The position numbers were made by a program, and so were the translations under genes. From contig LCKE01000006.1 of the NCBI GenBank assembly GCA_001001205.1, forward strand, positions 1 through 33,045: a DNA stretch of 33,045 nucleotides, read 5' to 3'. Source of the DNA: Parcubacteria group bacterium GW2011_GWF2_45_11 (GTDB lineage: Bacteria; Patescibacteriota; Patescibacteriia; UBA1558; UBA10009). The notes beneath the pieces were generated by a model, which was not told where the DNA came from, searched no databases, and was given only the letters and a program-made list of their open reading frames with translations. Positions 8,784 to 18,278 of the stretch are shown one piece after another. Position 1 is the first letter of the stretch. The number at the start of each line of letters is the position of its first letter.

Positions 8784-10280
8784 TTAAGCTCTTTTAATAA
8801 TCTTGACTATCCCCTTTTGGGCGTCAATTTCCAATAAATCATTATCCTTGATGACTCTGGTGCCGTTTTTGGTGGCGATAACGCAGGGCACGCCCAGCTC
8901 CCGGGAAACAATGGCGGCGTGGGATGATAAGCCGCCCTGATCGGCGACAATGGCGGCGGCCTTTTCCATAGCCGGCACAAAATCAGGCGTAGTATACTGG
9001 GCAACTAATATGTCCCCTCTTTCAACCTTATAAATTTCCTCCTTATCCAAACATACTTTGGCTCTGCCTTTAATAATTCCGCCTAAACAGGCCATCCGGC
9101 CATGAATCTCTTCGGTTTCAGCCACCTCTACCGAATATTCATTTTCCAGCTCCTTAATCTCTTTAAGATCTGTAATAAGCCGAGTCTCGGCGCCTCTAAC
9201 TATCATGGCATAATCATGAAAACGAATGTTCATTTCCGCCTCATCCGGCAAGGCCGCGCCTTGTTTCAAAAAATTTATCATCTCTGGTACGGATATTTCC
9301 ATAATCCAATCCTGATTAAAATTAGCCCGCTTAGCCACCTCTGCATAAGCAAAGCTGGCGCCGTAATCGGCATTAAAAAAAGCTTCAACGCGTCGATTAC
9401 GTAAATATGAATGTAATCTGGCCAAATCAATCACCCTTTGGAGATCAGGCTTTGGCTTTACCTGTTCTAAAGCCCGCCTATATTCACTTTCAATTTTACC
9501 CGCCGAGGCTTCATAAATTAAATCATCTATCACCTTGCCATCAGCAACTTGCTGTTTCATCTCCTTAACGCGTTCAATTATATCGGCAAAAGAATAAGGC
9601 TTACTGGTAGCCAGCCCCCTGTTAATATAAGCGAACTTATCCAGATGATCGTTCAATCTGGAAATTGTCTCGCCGGACAAGTTGTCTAAATCTTCATTAT
9701 GATCAAAAATGTCCTTAGCTATTTGAGTAAGTTTCCAGCGTTCTTCCGCCACTTCGGTCATTTCCTTAGGATCGGTAAAAATCAAAACATACCTACGAAA
9801 ATTTTTGTCATCCGCTTTCAGATAATTCAGTAATTTTTTTTCAATGATATCTTCAAAATATTCATCCAAAGAATACTGAGCATACCACGGACAAGCCAGC
9901 TCCCGGTATTCCTGCAACAAAGGCCCAATAATTTCAACAATTTCCTGATTGGATTTTTTGCTCCAGTCTGTTTTTTTTAATTCCAAACCTTTCTGATATA
10001 AATGCTCAGATTTTTTTAACTCTTGCTGGCAATAATTCTCAAACCAGCCATCGTCGGTTTTCATGTGATTAATAATCTCGTCTTCAAAAGCATTATACTC
10101 GCTGGCGGGCCAATACATCATATGATGCAAATACGTTCGGTTAGCCAAAACCGTTTTAATACCCGCCTTATGAGCATTTTCCCTGGTAAAAGAAGAATTA
10201 ATCATAAATCGTAAGAAAATGGGCAACCGGCCCGAAGGCTTAATCCGCCATTTTCCTGAATGCATGACTGCTCCCGGCAT
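8784..10280 (-). CDS. Paralog A: helical domain + C-terminal PEP-utiliser swivelling-His domain
   Basis: C-terminus GRAKVCLDKEEIYKVERGDILVAQYTTPDFVPAMEKAAAIVADQGGLSSHAAIVSRELGVPCVIATKNGT; no ATP-grasp; 498 aa. Confidence 0.85.
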   Translation of the reverse strand: MPGAVMHSGKWRIKPSGRLPIFLRFMINSSFTRENAHKAGIKTVLANRTYLHHMMYWPASEYNAFEDEIINHMKTDDGWFENYCQQELKKSEHLYQKGLELKKTDWSKKSNQEIVEIIGPLLQEYRELACPWYAQYSLDEYFEDIIEKKLLNYLKADDKNFRRYVLIFTDPKEMTEVAEERWKLTQIAKDIFDHNEDLDNLSGETISRLNDHLDKFAYINRGLATSKPYSFADIIERVKEMKQQVADGKVIDDLIYEASAGKIESEYRRALEQVKPKPDLQRVIDLARLHSYLRNRRVEAFFNADYGASFAYAEVAKRANFNQDWIMEISVPEMINFLKQGAALPDEAEMNIRFHDYAMIVRGAETRLITDLKEIKELENEYSVEVAETEEIHGRMACLGGIIKGRAKVCLDKEEIYKVERGDILVAQYTTPDFVPAMEKAAAIVADQGGLSSHAAIVSRELGVPCVIATKNGTRVIKDNDLLEIDAQKGIVKIIKRA

Positions 10281-10336
10281 AATTTTATAAGTTAATAATC
10301 AATCAGAAATATAGGAACTCTTCATGAGTGATATTC

Positions 10337-10342
10337 ATTATA
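10337..10342 (-). promoter_or_regulatory. Candidate -10 element (TATAAT) upstream of paralog A
   Basis: The 102-bp gap between B and A is the largest spacer in the array and contains TTAATATAATGAATATC on the minus strand. Confidence 0.35.
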
Positions 10343-10382
10343 TTAACAAATCAACTGCCATAATTCAAGTGAGATAAACTGA

Positions 10383-11873
10383 TTATTTGAGCAACCGGAC
10401 AATGCCCTGAAAAGCATCAACCTCAACCTCGTCACCGTCATTAAGCCGATTTGTCGCTACTTGAGTCCCAATAACACAAGGTATATTCAACTCGCGGCTT
10501 AAAATGGCGGCATGCGAGGTTATGCCACCCTCATCAGTCACAATCGCCCCGGCTTTTTTCATTATAGGCAAAAATTCCGGCCGGGTCATTTGGGTTACCA
10601 TAATGTCGCCTTTATTAAATTTTTTAAAATCTGACTTGGTAATAACAAGCTTTGCCGTACCTTTAATCTTACCGGCGCAGGCCGATACGCCCTGAAGGTT
10701 TTTAAATTGATGGTTAAAAACCCGTAAAAAAATGGCGTGAATCTCCCTCGCTTCTTGTCCGGAAACAATTTTAGCTTTTTTACTTTTTTCGTCCCACAAC
10801 AACAGATAATGTTTTTTTCTACATTCTAATTCACTGATATAGCCTGGAGAAAATTTAATATCAGTCAATTCTGATAGATCGGAAAATAACAACAACTCAG
10901 GTTTAATCTTATTTCTGCGGGCGATCTCTGTCCGTAATAAATCCATATAGAATTCATCAAGCATATTCCTGGCTTTACGGACCTCTCGCCAGTCAGATTG
11001 TTTAGCAAAAAAATAAAAAATGTTTTTAATGTGAGGCGGGAGTTTAGAGTTTTTTAATATCTGTTTTCGCATTTGCTGTTGCTTATTGTGAAAATCAATA
11101 ATTTTTTTCCTATCATGCAAATATTTTTGTTTGTTATTAATTATTTTTTTAAATTCTCCATAAAAATAATTAAGTGACAACAGCTTAGTTGACGCCCAAC
11201 TGTTTGCCGCCCAAAAATAATTTTTTTGAATAACAGACAGTTGCTTCAATATGCGCTGGCCTGGCTTATAATTTTTAAAATCACGCAAACTTTTCTTTGA
11301 TATACTTTTCATAGCAAAACTACCTTGATATCGTAAAAACAAATTTACAAGTTCTAATTTTAATTGGTGCAAATAACTTAAATTGTAAGGATACGTTAAG
11401 GCTTTCAATTGATCTTTGGAAAATTGACTGTTGATATTCTTTAAACTCTGATTTAAAATCTCTTCGCCGCAGGAATCAAATGATTCAATTAAGGCCCCGA
11501 CTTTCCAAAGATTAAATTGATTAGTAGAAAAATTTTTGATTAATTTAAAAAGTTGAGTATTAGAAAGCGTAGAAAAATCAACCTGATTAATTTTAGTTAT
11601 CGCCTGATTTGATAATGCCTGGCGCTGATTCCATTTAGCAAACAAAATATCAATATATTTTTTATTCTTTTTTTGTTTGGCCATCAATGAGTCTGCCATT
11701 TGTCTCTCTTTGGTCATATCAAGATAACCATAATTATTCTCGCCCTGATTATATGAACAGCCGGCGTAATACGTCATGGCCGCCCGATATGGTTGATTTG
11801 AGTAATAAGGCATTATGGCGCCGCCTTGGCGGTACCACTTGGTTTTAGAAATTATTTTATAATTAATTTTCAT
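10383..11873 (-). CDS. Paralog B: helical domain + swivelling-His domain
   Basis: C-terminus GDIMVTQMTRPEFLPIMKKAGAIVTDEGGITSHAAILSRELNIPCVIGTQVATNRL; 496 aa. MPYYSNQP is an alternative start. Confidence 0.88.
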   Translation of the reverse strand: MKINYKIISKTKWYRQGGAIMPYYSNQPYRAAMTYYAGCSYNQGENNYGYLDMTKERQMADSLMAKQKKNKKYIDILFAKWNQRQALSNQAITKINQVDFSTLSNTQLFKLIKNFSTNQFNLWKVGALIESFDSCGEEILNQSLKNINSQFSKDQLKALTYPYNLSYLHQLKLELVNLFLRYQGSFAMKSISKKSLRDFKNYKPGQRILKQLSVIQKNYFWAANSWASTKLLSLNYFYGEFKKIINNKQKYLHDRKKIIDFHNKQQQMRKQILKNSKLPPHIKNIFYFFAKQSDWREVRKARNMLDEFYMDLLRTEIARRNKIKPELLLFSDLSELTDIKFSPGYISELECRKKHYLLLWDEKSKKAKIVSGQEAREIHAIFLRVFNHQFKNLQGVSACAGKIKGTAKLVITKSDFKKFNKGDIMVTQMTRPEFLPIMKKAGAIVTDEGGITSHAAILSRELNIPCVIGTQVATNRLNDGDEVEVDAFQGIVRLLK

Positions 11874-13390
11874 TTCATTATCTTAACCACGCCGTGGTTG
11901 GCGTTAACTTCAACATAATCACCGTTTTTAAGGGTGGCGGTGGCAATCTTAGTGCCGATAACACAAGGCTTTCCTAGTTCCCGGCTGATAATGGCGGCAT
12001 GCGAGGTTATGCCGCCCTCATCCGTAACGATAGCAAGGGCTTTTTTCATGGCCGGCACAAACTCGGGCCTGGTCATGGGCGCCACCAAAATATCGCCGGC
12101 TCTAAACTGAGCGATGTCTCTGACTGTCCGGCAAATTGTGACCCTGCCCACAGCCTTGCCGACCGAAGCGCAAAGGCCGTTTAATTCTTTTTGATCATCT
12201 TTTTTTTCTTGCCCGGCAAGTTGTTTTTTAAAAATTTTATAATCACTACCGGAAAAAATTTTTATTTTTTTAGACAAACCTATAACCAAACAGCCGTGCT
12301 GGCGTCCGCTTAATTCAATTTTGTTTAACTTGGCTAAATCAGCCGCCCAGATCTCTTGCGGTAAAGCGTAACGCATCAACGATATGGGCAAATTAAAGCG
12401 GTCACCTATTTCTTTTAATAATTCGTCCAAATAATGAATAGCGATTAAGAAAAATTTTTTACGGTCATCCTGCCAATAGGACATTATATCAGACATTTTA
12501 AACATTTTGACAAAACCGCGGCCGAAGCCGTATTTTTGAACTGCTTTATCTTTAGCCTTTTTATTCTGTTTAAAAATATTTTTGTAATAACTTAAGCCAT
12601 CCTTTATGCCCGTTTTAACTTCGTTGAGAAAATAATTTATGGTTAAAACTTTAGCGCCGCTATAATTATTATGCATCCAAAAAAAATTTTCTTGAAGACC
12701 GTAAATCATGCCTTTTAATTTAGGCTGCTGGCTGAGATATTTAATTATCTCACGATTGCTTAATTTAAAAATTTTTGACAACTTTTGTTTGTTAATTTCT
12801 TTAATAACATCAGACAAAGCTTCAATCATCTCATGAAAAAAGGTTGGCCTAATCGGCTGAGTCAAAACATTAAAAACTTTATTAAAATCCTGCCCTTTAT
12901 TTTGCCGTTCCAGCTCTTTGAACAGTTGATTCTTAATCTTAATATCGGCGGTTAAGGTAAAGCCTTCAATAATGTGAGAAATACTGATCGGTTTAACATA
13001 ATAATCATACGCCTGATGATATAAGCCAATTAACTCCGGTGTGGGCAGCTGATCCAGGCGCAACGAATCAATGCGCCGGAAAAACTTATAGGCCTGTTTA
13101 GTCAACCGGTCGCTTCTTTGCACTAACAACTCTAAATATTTGGGATTCTTTTTAACTTTAGCGAAAAGTTGATGAGCGATATGATGCAGATCATCCCGAT
13201 CGTAATACATGGTGCCAAACCCGTTTTTATAAAAATTCAAAAAATGAGTATAGCCATAACCCAAATATTTCTTGCAGCCCTCAATCCCGGACATCGCGCC
13301 CATGGTCAACAAATTAGGGGTGGAATTAAAGCTTTGAATATACCACCTTCTTTTAAATAAATATGCAAATTTTTTTAAATCTGACTTCAT
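11870..13390 (-). CDS. Paralog C: helical domain + swivelling-His domain
   Basis: C-terminus GDILVAPMTRPEFVPAMKKALAIVTDEGGITSHAAIISRELGKPCVIGTKIAT; 506 aa; 4-nt overlap with B. Confidence 0.9.
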   Translation of the reverse strand: MKSDLKKFAYLFKRRWYIQSFNSTPNLLTMGAMSGIEGCKKYLGYGYTHFLNFYKNGFGTMYYDRDDLHHIAHQLFAKVKKNPKYLELLVQRSDRLTKQAYKFFRRIDSLRLDQLPTPELIGLYHQAYDYYVKPISISHIIEGFTLTADIKIKNQLFKELERQNKGQDFNKVFNVLTQPIRPTFFHEMIEALSDVIKEINKQKLSKIFKLSNREIIKYLSQQPKLKGMIYGLQENFFWMHNNYSGAKVLTINYFLNEVKTGIKDGLSYYKNIFKQNKKAKDKAVQKYGFGRGFVKMFKMSDIMSYWQDDRKKFFLIAIHYLDELLKEIGDRFNLPISLMRYALPQEIWAADLAKLNKIELSGRQHGCLVIGLSKKIKIFSGSDYKIFKKQLAGQEKKDDQKELNGLCASVGKAVGRVTICRTVRDIAQFRAGDILVAPMTRPEFVPAMKKALAIVTDEGGITSHAAIISRELGKPCVIGTKIATATLKNGDYVEVNANHGVVKIMK

Positions 13391-13391
13391 A

Positions 13392-14831
13392 CTACTTACT
13401 GAGTCTGGTGACGCTTCCCTCCTTAGTGTCCACGCTGACCAAATCGCCGTTCTTTAAAACGAACGTGGCGGTTTTGGCGTTAACTATGCAGGGAACCTTT
13501 AACTCGCGGCTGACAATGGCGGCGTGGCAGGTCATGCTACCGCCATCGGTAATGATCGCCTTGGCCTGACGCATGGCCACAATGTATTCAGGCGAGGTCA
13601 TGGGCGTAACCAAAATTTCGCCGGCTTTAAAATTTTTAAGCTGCTGAAAACTTTTAATAATCCTGACTCGCCCTTGCACTTTATCGCCCTGGCTGACAAC
13701 CAAACCCTTAATTTGCTTTATATATTCCGAGGATTTAATAAACCGGCCGGCGATCACTTTGGCTCTTTGATCAACTATGAATTTTAAGTTCTTATTGTCA
13801 TAATAAAAAATAAAATACTTACATTGTCTAGCCAGGGCAATGCCAGAAATTTTTTTATTATTCAAAACTGCGATAATCTCCGCAGGTAAAAAAGATTTTA
13901 ATTCGTTAAGGCTGTAAATGGTCCGCCGGGCAATTGACTTGAGCAATAAATCAAGATAATAGTCAATCTGCAAAATTAAAGCCTTTCTTTTATCCTGCCA
14001 GCAGATGCCATAGTCCAAACTTTCAATAATCGCCCGTTCCTGAACGTTTAATTTTAATTGTTTTATCAGCTTAGTTTTATTTTTAATAATCAAGCGGCGC
14101 TGATTGATGCGTGATGTAATCTTATCATTATCATCCCTGATGACTTTTAATTTATTTTTAAAAAAATTCAATGATAAAATTTTTGATTGATAATAATTAT
14201 TTAACAACCAAAAATATTTCTGCTGATGCTGCTTTAATTTATTCTGAAAAAGATCGGGTTGTCTTTTATATTGCAAAATTTTCAATAATTCAATTTCTTC
14301 CTCCTGATAAAAAGAAAGCTGTGCGGGGACGGTCAAGAGTTCGTAATATGCATTAAAATTTTCCGACTGACCAATCTTCCTGGTTAAAATATCCGCGACC
14401 AGTTTTTCCCCTCCCCAATTGCAAATCTCCGGGACTGCTCCGTGAACCCAAAATTGAATCAATAATTTTTGCCATTTTTTGAAAGTCTGTAAAAAATCAG
14501 CATCGCTTAAGGAATCCAGGTATTTTAAAGAAAACCTGATTTGCCAAACAAACAATTCCTTGGTCGCCTTTTTATAGGCAATTTCAACTTTTTGCCTGTT
14601 TTTTTTGTTCATCATCCAGCGATAAAAATTCTCCCGGCCGGATTTTTTCAACTCAGCCTCGCTATTAACCCAGGTTATGTAATTTTTATGAAATATAAAA
14701 TAAGTTTCGGGCCAGAAAAACTGGTATGTTTTCGGATATTCCTTAAAAACTGCCTGACTATAATAATATAACGGCAATATTCTTCCGCGAATCGGCCCCC
14801 ACTGATATAGCTCTGAATTGGGATTGATCAT
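13392..14831 (-). CDS. Paralog D: helical domain + swivelling-His domain with altered Gly loop
   Basis: C-terminus GEILVTPMTSPEYIVAMRQAKAIITDGGSMTCHAAIVSRELKVPCIVNAKTAT; 479 aa. Confidence 0.88.
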   Translation of the reverse strand: MINPNSELYQWGPIRGRILPLYYYSQAVFKEYPKTYQFFWPETYFIFHKNYITWVNSEAELKKSGRENFYRWMMNKKNRQKVEIAYKKATKELFVWQIRFSLKYLDSLSDADFLQTFKKWQKLLIQFWVHGAVPEICNWGGEKLVADILTRKIGQSENFNAYYELLTVPAQLSFYQEEEIELLKILQYKRQPDLFQNKLKQHQQKYFWLLNNYYQSKILSLNFFKNKLKVIRDDNDKITSRINQRRLIIKNKTKLIKQLKLNVQERAIIESLDYGICWQDKRKALILQIDYYLDLLLKSIARRTIYSLNELKSFLPAEIIAVLNNKKISGIALARQCKYFIFYYDNKNLKFIVDQRAKVIAGRFIKSSEYIKQIKGLVVSQGDKVQGRVRIIKSFQQLKNFKAGEILVTPMTSPEYIVAMRQAKAIITDGGSMTCHAAIVSRELKVPCIVNAKTATFVLKNGDLVSVDTKEGSVTRLSK

Positions 14832-16297
14832 AGCTTTTTAATGACTCCTTTATTAGCATCTACCTTGATCCTGTCCCCGCTTTTTAAGACTTTTGTCGCT
14901 ATTTTAGTGCCAATAATGCAGGGAATGCCCAGCTCGCGGCTGACGATAGCGGCGTGGCAGGTTAAGCCGCCTTCATCGGTTATAATTGCCGTTGCTTTAT
15001 TTAAAATTACTGTGTAATCCGGCCTGGTCATGGAAGCCACTAATATCTCGCCCTTTTTAAAATTTTTAAACTGTCTGGACGAGGTGATAACCCTGGCTCG
15101 ACCCTGAGCCTTTCCCTGATTAGCCACCACGCCCCGAATGACTTTAACGCTATAGTCTGTTTTTGGAAACATCCTCTGATAAAGCTGGCGGGCCTTAGGA
15201 TAAGCTAAAACGTCAATGCTTTTAGGCGTCACCACTACTACAGAACATTTCAGACGACGCCGCAACAATTCTTGATCAATCTTTTTAGTTTTAAAAGCCA
15301 GCGCAACCTCGGCGGGGGTCAGATGCTTCAACAGCCAGTAGTCAACTTTGGTCCTCTTAGATAATTCCCTGATAAACTGATCAATAATCCAGTTGGCGAT
15401 CATATTGGCCTGCTTGCGCTGATCCTGCCAGTAGCTAAAGTGGTCTAAAATTTCCAGACCCAAAGCCGTCTGCCGATCAAGGTTCAATTTTTTTATATAG
15501 AGATCTTTTTGCTTTTTAATATTTTTAAAGTCTGCCCGTTCCTTTTTTAAAACTGCCAAACAATCTTTCTTAATATATTTTTTAACTTCCTTGAGCCAAT
15601 AATTTTCGTCTAAATATTGGCTGCAAGTGTAATTATTGTGAAGCCAATAATAATTTTTAGTATGCTGAGCTAAATCTGATTTGATGTTTTGTCCTTGTTG
15701 TAATCTGGCGGCCATTTTTAAAACCGACCAATGGGCTTCTTTAATAAAAGATGGGTTGGTTGGTTGAAGTAAGATTTGATATATCTTATCCTTCTCTTTA
15801 TTGGATATATTCTTTAAGAATTTCAAAATTTGAGGTAACAAAGTTTTCTCGCTATATCCGTGATAGTGATCGGTTAAGAGAGGCAGAGCGTATTCCTGCA
15901 AATAAGTTTTGGAAAATTCTTCAAAAAGGTTGATGACTCTGCCGCGCGATAATCGGGATAAATTCAATTTATTTATTTTATTGACTAATTGATTGTAAGC
16001 ATGAATTTGCCGTTGCCATTTCTGATAAAGTTTCAAATAATACCGGCGGTTGCCCGATGCCTGTTTCATTAACAAATTGGATATCCGCAACATATCGCCG
16101 GCTTCATAAGCCCAAACAAATCGTTTATTAATGACAAAACATACGGTCACCCTGGCGCTAGTGGGAAAATAATCTTTTAAAAAGTAGGAGGAAGCAACGG
16201 CCGGATAATAAACGTTAAGCAGGCAACCGTCCCCCGCCTGCGTCCACCAGGCGGGATTTTTTATACCGAACAAATTTTTGTTTTTTAAATCAAGCAT
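14828..16297 (-). CDS. Paralog E: helical domain + swivelling-His domain
   Basis: C-terminus GEILVASMTRPDYTVILNKATAIITDEGGLTCHAAIVSRELGIPCIIGTKIAT; 489 aa; 4-nt overlap with D. Confidence 0.9.
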   Translation of the reverse strand: MLDLKNKNLFGIKNPAWWTQAGDGCLLNVYYPAVASSYFLKDYFPTSARVTVCFVINKRFVWAYEAGDMLRISNLLMKQASGNRRYYLKLYQKWQRQIHAYNQLVNKINKLNLSRLSRGRVINLFEEFSKTYLQEYALPLLTDHYHGYSEKTLLPQILKFLKNISNKEKDKIYQILLQPTNPSFIKEAHWSVLKMAARLQQGQNIKSDLAQHTKNYYWLHNNYTCSQYLDENYWLKEVKKYIKKDCLAVLKKERADFKNIKKQKDLYIKKLNLDRQTALGLEILDHFSYWQDQRKQANMIANWIIDQFIRELSKRTKVDYWLLKHLTPAEVALAFKTKKIDQELLRRRLKCSVVVVTPKSIDVLAYPKARQLYQRMFPKTDYSVKVIRGVVANQGKAQGRARVITSSRQFKNFKKGEILVASMTRPDYTVILNKATAIITDEGGLTCHAAIVSRELGIPCIIGTKIATKVLKSGDRIKVDANKGVIKKL

Positions 16298-17476
16298 TTA
16301 TTTGATAATTTTAACCACGCCGTGGTTGGCGTTAACTTCAACGATCTGGCCATCCTTTAAGACTTCGGTGGCGATTTTAGTGCCGATTATGCAGGGAATG
16401 CCCAATTCCCGGCTGACAATGGCCGCGTGGCAGGTGACCCCGCCTTCGTTGGTAACTACGGCTACGGCTTTTTTCATGGCCGGGATGTAATCCGGCCTGG
16501 TCATAACCGCCACCAACACATCGCCCGGCTTTATCTTATGACTGTCCTTGACGCTTTTCATAAGGCAGACCCGGCCGCTGGCCACGCCCTTGGAAGCTGA
16601 CATGCCCCGAAAATCATCCGGAATCTCTTTCTTATCACGCTTCAATAATCGTAACAAAATTTTATCGGCCTCGGGGCCGGAACTCAAATCAAAAGCATCG
16701 CCGACCTGATACCAAAGACAGCTTTTTATTCTGCGATTTAACTCGGCTTTAGCAGGTTTTAATTCAATATTTTCGCCAAATAAAGATAATATTTCCGGAT
16801 AAAGAAAATATTTCATCTGCAACAAGGAAAAGCCAAATCTCCTGCCCATTTCCGCCAAAATCAGACTAAGATAATGCGTATACCAGTAGGTTTTCTTTTT
16901 GCGCTGATCCTGCCAATAAGTAAAATCTTCGGAGATAACCAGGAGATTTTTAAAATAAGTCGGTAAATTTAATTCTTTCATTAATTTTTGTTTGGCCCGT
17001 TTATTTTGTCGCGGGATCTGGGCCAGCCTTTTTATTTCCCGCTCAAAGTCAACATCTTGTTTGACTAAGGCTAGCAACTCTTTCAGAAAAAACCTTAATG
17101 ATAAGACATTGTTATCCACGTAATTATTGCGAGTCCAAAAATGGTTTTGCTGATATTCATTTAATTTTAGAAAAATCTCGGAATATTTTTTTAATTTTTT
17201 TTCAATATCCGCCAGGCTGGCATTTTTTATGAATTTTATTAATGCGTGGTGTTTTTTTATCTCCAGGCCTATCTGTAAAAGCTTTATTTCCGCTTCAGCC
17301 ATAAATGACTGATGAACCGGCGCCGTCAGAATGGCAAAATAACGCTGGCGCTGTCGCTCCAATCCCTTAGCTTTTAGTAGCTGATTCAAGTTTTTAAAAA
17401 TATAATCGTCAGAGCCTAGAGCAAAACCGTCAATTAAAGAGCTTGAAGTTACGGCCTTGACGCTGTTATTCAGCAT
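16298..17476 (-). CDS. Paralog F, downstream part: most of the helical domain + swivelling-His domain
   Basis: C-terminus GDVLVAVMTRPDYIPAMKKAVAVVTNEGGVTCHAAIVSRELGIPCIIGTKIAT; 392 aa. The missing N-terminus is in ORF 17479-17871, one frame away. Confidence 0.88.
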   Translation of the reverse strand: MLNNSVKAVTSSSLIDGFALGSDDYIFKNLNQLLKAKGLERQRQRYFAILTAPVHQSFMAEAEIKLLQIGLEIKKHHALIKFIKNASLADIEKKLKKYSEIFLKLNEYQQNHFWTRNNYVDNNVLSLRFFLKELLALVKQDVDFEREIKRLAQIPRQNKRAKQKLMKELNLPTYFKNLLVISEDFTYWQDQRKKKTYWYTHYLSLILAEMGRRFGFSLLQMKYFLYPEILSLFGENIELKPAKAELNRRIKSCLWYQVGDAFDLSSGPEADKILLRLLKRDKKEIPDDFRGMSASKGVASGRVCLMKSVKDSHKIKPGDVLVAVMTRPDYIPAMKKAVAVVTNEGGVTCHAAIVSRELGIPCIIGTKIATEVLKDGQIVEVNANHGVVKIIK

Positions 17477-17478
17477 CT

Positions 17479-17871
17479 TTAAATAAATTTTTTTAAGCTC
17501 GCTATCTGATAATTTTTTAAATTCAGGCGGTCAATGCCATAACAGTATTGATAAAAATTTTTTTCATCAGTCTGCCATTTCTTTATAAGACCCTTACTTA
17601 AACCACCTTTCTGTTTACTCAAAACAATAAAATTATTAGTAATCCTTTTAATGTCCTGCTGATCAATATACCAGTCGCATGTATTATCTTTAAAAAATCC
17701 CCAGTGCCTGCCAAAACTACCCCAGACGAACTTTCTGGATTCCTTTTTTAATTCGGCTTCCGAAATTACCAATATAAATTGAGGGCAGCCGTCAAACCGT
17801 TGGTGATACCATTGATTCTTTTGAATAAATTTTTTATCTTGCTTTATTAAGCCGGGTTTAATTTTCATCAT
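17479..17871 (-). CDS. Paralog F, upstream part: N-terminal fragment
   Basis: 130 aa matching the N-termini of other paralogs (KNQWYHQRFDG...; NFYQYCYGIDRLNLK vs KFFRRIDSLRLD in C). Ends at a stop just after an A7 run. Confidence 0.75.
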   Translation of the reverse strand: MMKIKPGLIKQDKKFIQKNQWYHQRFDGCPQFILVISEAELKKESRKFVWGSFGRHWGFFKDNTCDWYIDQQDIKRITNNFIVLSKQKGGLSKGLIKKWQTDEKNFYQYCYGIDRLNLKNYQIASLKKFI

Positions 17872-17872
17872 T

Positions 17873-18208
17873 TTATTTCTTTATAATTTTTACCGAATTA
17901 TGATTGGCGTTAACTTCAACCAACTCGCCGGTTTTAAAAACTTTAGTGGCGTTTTGCGTGCCGACCACGCAAGGGACGCCTAATTCCCGGCTGACTACGG
18001 CCGCGTGGCAGGTCACGCCGCCTTTATCGGTAATAATCGCCCCGGCTTTTTTCATGGCCGGCACGTATTCCGGACTGGTCATTGAGGTAATTAAAACTTC
18101 GTCTTGCCTGAATTTCGCTAAATCGGCTAAATTTTTTATAATTCTGACCGGGCCGCTAAATTTACCGGCCGAGGCGATAACGCCCTGCAAAGATATCAGA
18201 TTATCCAC
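17873..18208 (-). CDS. Paralog G, downstream part: swivelling-His domain called as its own ORF
   Basis: 111 aa: GVIASAGKFSGPVRIIKNLADLAKFRQDEVLITSMTSPEYVPAMKKAGAIITDKGGVTCHAAVVSRELGVPCVVGTQNAT. The frame stays open upstream toward ~18290 without an ATG. Confidence 0.85.
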   Translation of the reverse strand: MDNLISLQGVIASAGKFSGPVRIIKNLADLAKFRQDEVLITSMTSPEYVPAMKKAGAIITDKGGVTCHAAVVSRELGVPCVVGTQNATKVFKTGELVEVNANHNSVKIIKK

Positions 18209-18278
18209 TTTTCCGGCCTCTGGAGCGGCCTCACGTTTAAATATGGCTTGAGCGGCCGGGCCTTCATAAATCTTAAAT

